From NCBI RefSeq assembly GCF_001295265.1, contig NZ_LJOD01000008.1, forward strand, positions 124,001-188,000: DNA of 64,000 nt. The letters run 5' to 3'. This stretch comes from Chryseobacterium indologenes (GTDB lineage: Bacteria > Bacteroidota > Bacteroidia > Flavobacteriales > Weeksellaceae). The position numbers and the translations under genes were made by a program. The notes beneath the pieces were generated by a model, which was not told the origin of the DNA, made no database searches, and saw only the letters and a program-made list of their open reading frames with translations. This document shows, one piece after another, positions 61,604 to 64,000 of this stretch. Numbering within the stretch: the stretch's first letter is position 1; every line of letters begins with the position of its first letter.

Positions 61604-61641
61604 AAGATCATGTACAGAATATCTGTTCATGATCTTTTTTT
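61604..61641 (+). terminator. Terminator of the DJ-1/PfpI gene
   Basis: AAGATCATG pairs with CATGATCTT and inner ACAGA with TCTGT; seven T follow. Confidence 0.85.
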
Positions 61642-61818
61642 ATCCCGAAGATTAACTTAATTTCGGGAATTCTAAAAAACAATCATGATTATATTATATA
61701 TTCTGATTATTTTCAATTTTAAAAGAAATGAATGTCAAGGAAAGAGGATACGACTTTAGTTTGTACAGGCCACGGTAATTTTAAACTTCAAACATCAGGC
61801 TTTTCATCAAATATTTCA

Positions 61819-61826
61819 TAAATTTG
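61819..61826 (+). promoter_or_regulatory. -7 box of tatC
   Basis: TAAATTTG, 21 bp before the GTG start at 61848; no TTG at the -33 spacing. Confidence 0.45.
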
Positions 61827-61847
61827 TGCCTTTAAAAAATATATTCA

Positions 61848-62675
61848 GTGAGTGAAGGTAAAGACATGTCCTTTCTTGGGCATATTGGAGAATTAAGAGG
61901 ACATCTTATCCGCTCGATTATTGCGATTATCATTGCGGCTTTTGCTGTCGGCTTCAATATCAACTGGATCATGGACCATATTTTTTTCGGGCCCACAAGA
62001 AATGATTTTCCTACGTTCAAGCTGGTGAACCATTTTTCCAGAATGATCTTAGGGGAAGACAGTATTCATCTTCCGAAGGATTTCCCGGTTCGTGTACAGA
62101 GACTTTACCAGCAGTTTAATGTGATGATGGCCGTTTCTATTTTCGGCGGAATGGTGGCCGCATTTCCTTATATTGTATGGGAATTGTGGCGTTTTATCAG
62201 TCCGGCACTTCATCCTAAAGAAAGAAAGAATTCCATTTATATCATCAATGCGGTTTGGATTCTGTTTATGACAGGTGTATTATGCGGTTATTTCTTAATT
62301 CTTCCGTTTGCTGTCAACTTCGGGGTTATTTTCAAGATTTCGGATATTATTGTTCCGTTATATGATCTGAGTGATTATACTACGCTATTCCTCCAGGTTG
62401 TTTTAGGAATGGGTGTTATATTCCTATTTCCTATCCTGATTTACTTCCTGACCAGCATAGGTATCCTAACTCCGATGTTCATGAAAACCTACCGTCGTCA
62501 TGCTATCATTCTAATCATGGTGGTTGCCGCAATCATCACTCCTGCCGACGTTTTAAGTATGCTGATGGCTGCTTTCCCGCTACTGATCCTTTATGAATTC
62601 AGCATTATGATGTGTAATATCACTTACAAAAGGATTCAGAAAGCTAACGGGAATCTTCCGGCAGTGCAGAAATAG
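61848..62675 (+). CDS. tatC: Sec-independent protein translocase TatC
   Basis: Multi-span membrane receptor of the twin-arginine system, 275 residues. Six hydrophobic segments, starting FLGHIGELRGHLIRSIIAII with the conserved cytoplasmic Glu for the RR signal, then PYIVWELWRFISPALHPKER and VLGMGVIFLFPILIYFLTSI. Start: GTG at 61848 or ATG six codons on (61866), which would give MSFLGHIGE. No tatA/tatB next to it, as is common in Bacteroidota. Confidence 0.93.
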   Translation: MSEGKDMSFLGHIGELRGHLIRSIIAIIIAAFAVGFNINWIMDHIFFGPTRNDFPTFKLVNHFSRMILGEDSIHLPKDFPVRVQRLYQQFNVMMAVSIFGGMVAAFPYIVWELWRFISPALHPKERKNSIYIINAVWILFMTGVLCGYFLILPFAVNFGVIFKISDIIVPLYDLSDYTTLFLQVVLGMGVIFLFPILIYFLTSIGILTPMFMKTYRRHAIILIMVVAAIITPADVLSMLMAAFPLLILYEFSIMMCNITYKRIQKANGNLPAVQK

Positions 62676-62690
62676 CTTCCTGAACCTTTT

Positions 62691-63773
62691 TTAAAGAATC
62701 TCTCTCATTCCGTAATAGTCGATCGCTTTCTGCTTCATGGGATGGGTGCTCCATTCTTCCCATTCACAGGTTTTCGGATCATAGCCGCATTTTAACGGTG
62801 CTGAGTATTGATCTTCCGGATTTTCTATGTAAGCTCTGCAGTCGATACAGACGTGACGGAATTCACAATCTTTACATTTGGTAATCTGGTTTTTTGTGAT
62901 CTTCCAGTATTTTTTAAATCCTGTTTGGCTGATTGCTTCCTGTAAAGAGGTATCTCTGATATTTCCGAAGTTTTCTTTCATTGCAGGGCAGTTTCTGATA
63001 TTGCCTTCAGCATCAATGGAGAGTTTACGATTCAGACAGGTATTGTGATTGAGAGATTCTGTATATGCAGGAATATTAACATTGAATAATTTCGGGCTCA
63101 TAAGACCGCAATATAAAGGACTGCTGATTTTTTCTGTAACCTTCACAATCATTCCTCCGTTTTCGTTTTGCAGCACTTGGGCATCATCTGCATTGGTTAT
63201 GATTAAGGTACTGATTTTTTTATGCGTGTTCACCAGACTGACTATTGTATCACAGAACTGTATTTCCCCTTTATTTTCAGGCAGTATCACTTCTATTGAC
63301 TTAATCTGTGTTGACTTTATTTTTTCAAGTAAAAGCTTCAGCTGAAGGGTAGATACTTCATTAAAGAACCTGAACTGAAGATGATTACAGCAGAGTTTTT
63401 CCAACTGGGCAAGAAAAGCATCATTGAAATAATCAAAGTCTGAGTAAGTATCCAGAACTGCATGGGAAATATGGGCTGGAAAGAGCCATTCTTCAGGCAT
63501 TTTAGGAAAGCGGCTAATTTCTTTTGAAGTACAGAAAAAGCATAATTCATGTTCCACAAGAAATCCAATATAATCATCCAGAACTTTTTGGGATTCCGGG
63601 TTTAATTTTTTCCTGACATTATTGATGTTAAAGCAGTCTTTTTTATTGAATAATTCAGCTAAAGACAACGGAATAAGATGAATTTCACCCCGCTGAAGAT
63701 CACATATCGATGCTCTTGATGCCCCTTTCACCAAAGCACAATTGCTGTACAGTTTTAACCATTCAGATTCCAT
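62691..63773 (-). CDS. SPASM-domain peptide maturase (grasp-with-spasm system)
   Basis: 360 residues. The C-terminal 120 are a SPASM domain: CLNRKLSIDAEGNIRNCPAM, then CKDCEFRHVCIDCRAY and CGYDPKTCEW, binding auxiliary Fe-S clusters. I do not see the radical-SAM CX3CX2C motif; the N-terminal half has scattered Cys and pairs such as CFFC. This matches the family partnering an ATP-grasp peptide ligase in grasp-with-spasm (graspetide-type) clusters. It overlaps the upstream 78-residue ORF by 19 bp. The ATP-grasp ligase and precursor peptide would lie beyond 64000. Confidence 0.78.
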   Translation of the reverse strand: MESEWLKLYSNCALVKGASRASICDLQRGEIHLIPLSLAELFNKKDCFNINNVRKKLNPESQKVLDDYIGFLVEHELCFFCTSKEISRFPKMPEEWLFPAHISHAVLDTYSDFDYFNDAFLAQLEKLCCNHLQFRFFNEVSTLQLKLLLEKIKSTQIKSIEVILPENKGEIQFCDTIVSLVNTHKKISTLIITNADDAQVLQNENGGMIVKVTEKISSPLYCGLMSPKLFNVNIPAYTESLNHNTCLNRKLSIDAEGNIRNCPAMKENFGNIRDTSLQEAISQTGFKKYWKITKNQITKCKDCEFRHVCIDCRAYIENPEDQYSAPLKCGYDPKTCEWEEWSTHPMKQKAIDYYGMREIL

Positions 63774-64000
63774 ATCACAAGTTTTGAATAAGGTTTATAG
63801 AAAGGAATTCCTCTTTCCAGTCTGGCATCATATCTACCGAGTACTTCTAAGAAGTGATCCTGAACATCACTTGTGTGTTTTTTCTGCAATATCCAGACAT
63901 CCCAGAAAGCGGAATTCAATGGCAGATGGTTTTTGTTTTCCCGGGTCCAGTTTATAAAATCTCTCCGGACCTGATCTGTTTTTTCATTCATTATTATTGG
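63755..64000 (-). CDS. ORF upstream of the SPASM maturase, open to the window edge
   Basis: From the first ATG (63991) 78 residues are read: MNEKTDQVRRDFINWTRENK onward, ending PYSKLVIWNLNG. The frame stays open to base 64000, so this may be the C-terminus of a longer protein (for instance the ATP-grasp partner) or a separate small protein of the operon. It overlaps the maturase start by 19 bp (ATGG inside its last codons), which implies translational coupling. Family not recognised. Confidence 0.55.
   Translation of the reverse strand, partial: PIIMNEKTDQVRRDFINWTRENKNHLPLNSAFWDVWILQKKHTSDVQDHFLEVLGRYDARLERGIPFYKPYSKLVIWNLNG

Noticed and set aside
63755..63991. The 78-residue ORF as the graspetide precursor
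   Set aside because: It lacks a repeated Thr/Ser/Lys-Asp/Glu core or leader-like layout, and its frame is open to the window edge.
1..64000. tRNA, rRNA, CRISPR array, prophage or insertion sequence
   Set aside because: I looked for CCA-ended cloverleaves, 16S/23S core strings, regularly spaced repeats, transposases and integrases and saw none.

Overview
The window looks like chromosome of a Chryseobacterium-like member of the Flavobacteriia (Bacteroidota). It is AT-rich, genes are densely packed, and many starts sit just below the Bacteroidota-type promoter (TTG, about 19 bp, then TAnnTTTG). The proteins (GlgC/GlgA/GlgB, an HAE1-type efflux pump, DUF4476, a grasp-with-spasm SPASM maturase, TIGR01777, DUF2306) fit that group. 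I see no rRNA, tRNA, CRISPR array, prophage or insertion sequence.

Layout. 1-225: start of a secreted protein cut by the window edge. 765-5503 (minus): glycogen operon glgB-glgA-glgC. 5697-8241: intracellular esterase with a CBM48-like glycogen-binding N-terminus, then an M17 aminopeptidase. 8382-15368: a run of amide-ligase type genes: ATP-grasp, esterase, second ATP-grasp, YbdK-like carboxylate-amine ligase, class-I glutamine amidotransferase, an ATP-grasp-like protein and a MepB-family protein. 15501-20165: cyanophycin synthetase on the minus strand, diverging from cyanophycinase and isoaspartyl peptidase, so polymer synthesis and breakdown to Asp and Arg are encoded together. 20269-28744: YtxH small protein with a sigma-54-like promoter, a methyltransferase/lipoprotein/PH-SHOCT operon, two paralogous leucine-rich-repeat proteins around an amidinotransferase-family enzyme, hisS, an HRDC protein and ssb. 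28745-29505: a gene-poor stretch with a decayed ORF, a run of ten G and two related palindromes. 29506-34096: an arginase-family operon with assorted housekeeping genes. 34031-38935: a small membrane protein, a WG/Sel1 protein and secreted proteins. 39063-42381: Lrp regulator divergent from a cobalamin-riboswitch-controlled metE. 43268-49576: tetR-tolC-hlyD-RND efflux operon with operator repeats. 49945-53710: CvfB-like protein, DUF4476 protein, lpd and a small Cys-rich protein. 53772-56597: an envelope-polysaccharide type operon (deacetylase, formyltransferase, GT4). 56665-62675: recQ, kdsD, Crp-family regulator, PfpI-like protein and tatC. 62691-64000: end of a grasp-with-spasm (graspetide-type) operon running off the window.

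Two storage polymers meet here: glycogen at 0.8-5.5 kb and cyanophycin at 15.5-20.2 kb. Between them lies an uncharacterised set of ligases, hydrolases and an amidotransferase that is complete enough to make and break amide bonds in a small molecule or peptide. I regard that set as the best candidate for a new pathway. Products and substrates cannot be read from sequence alone.
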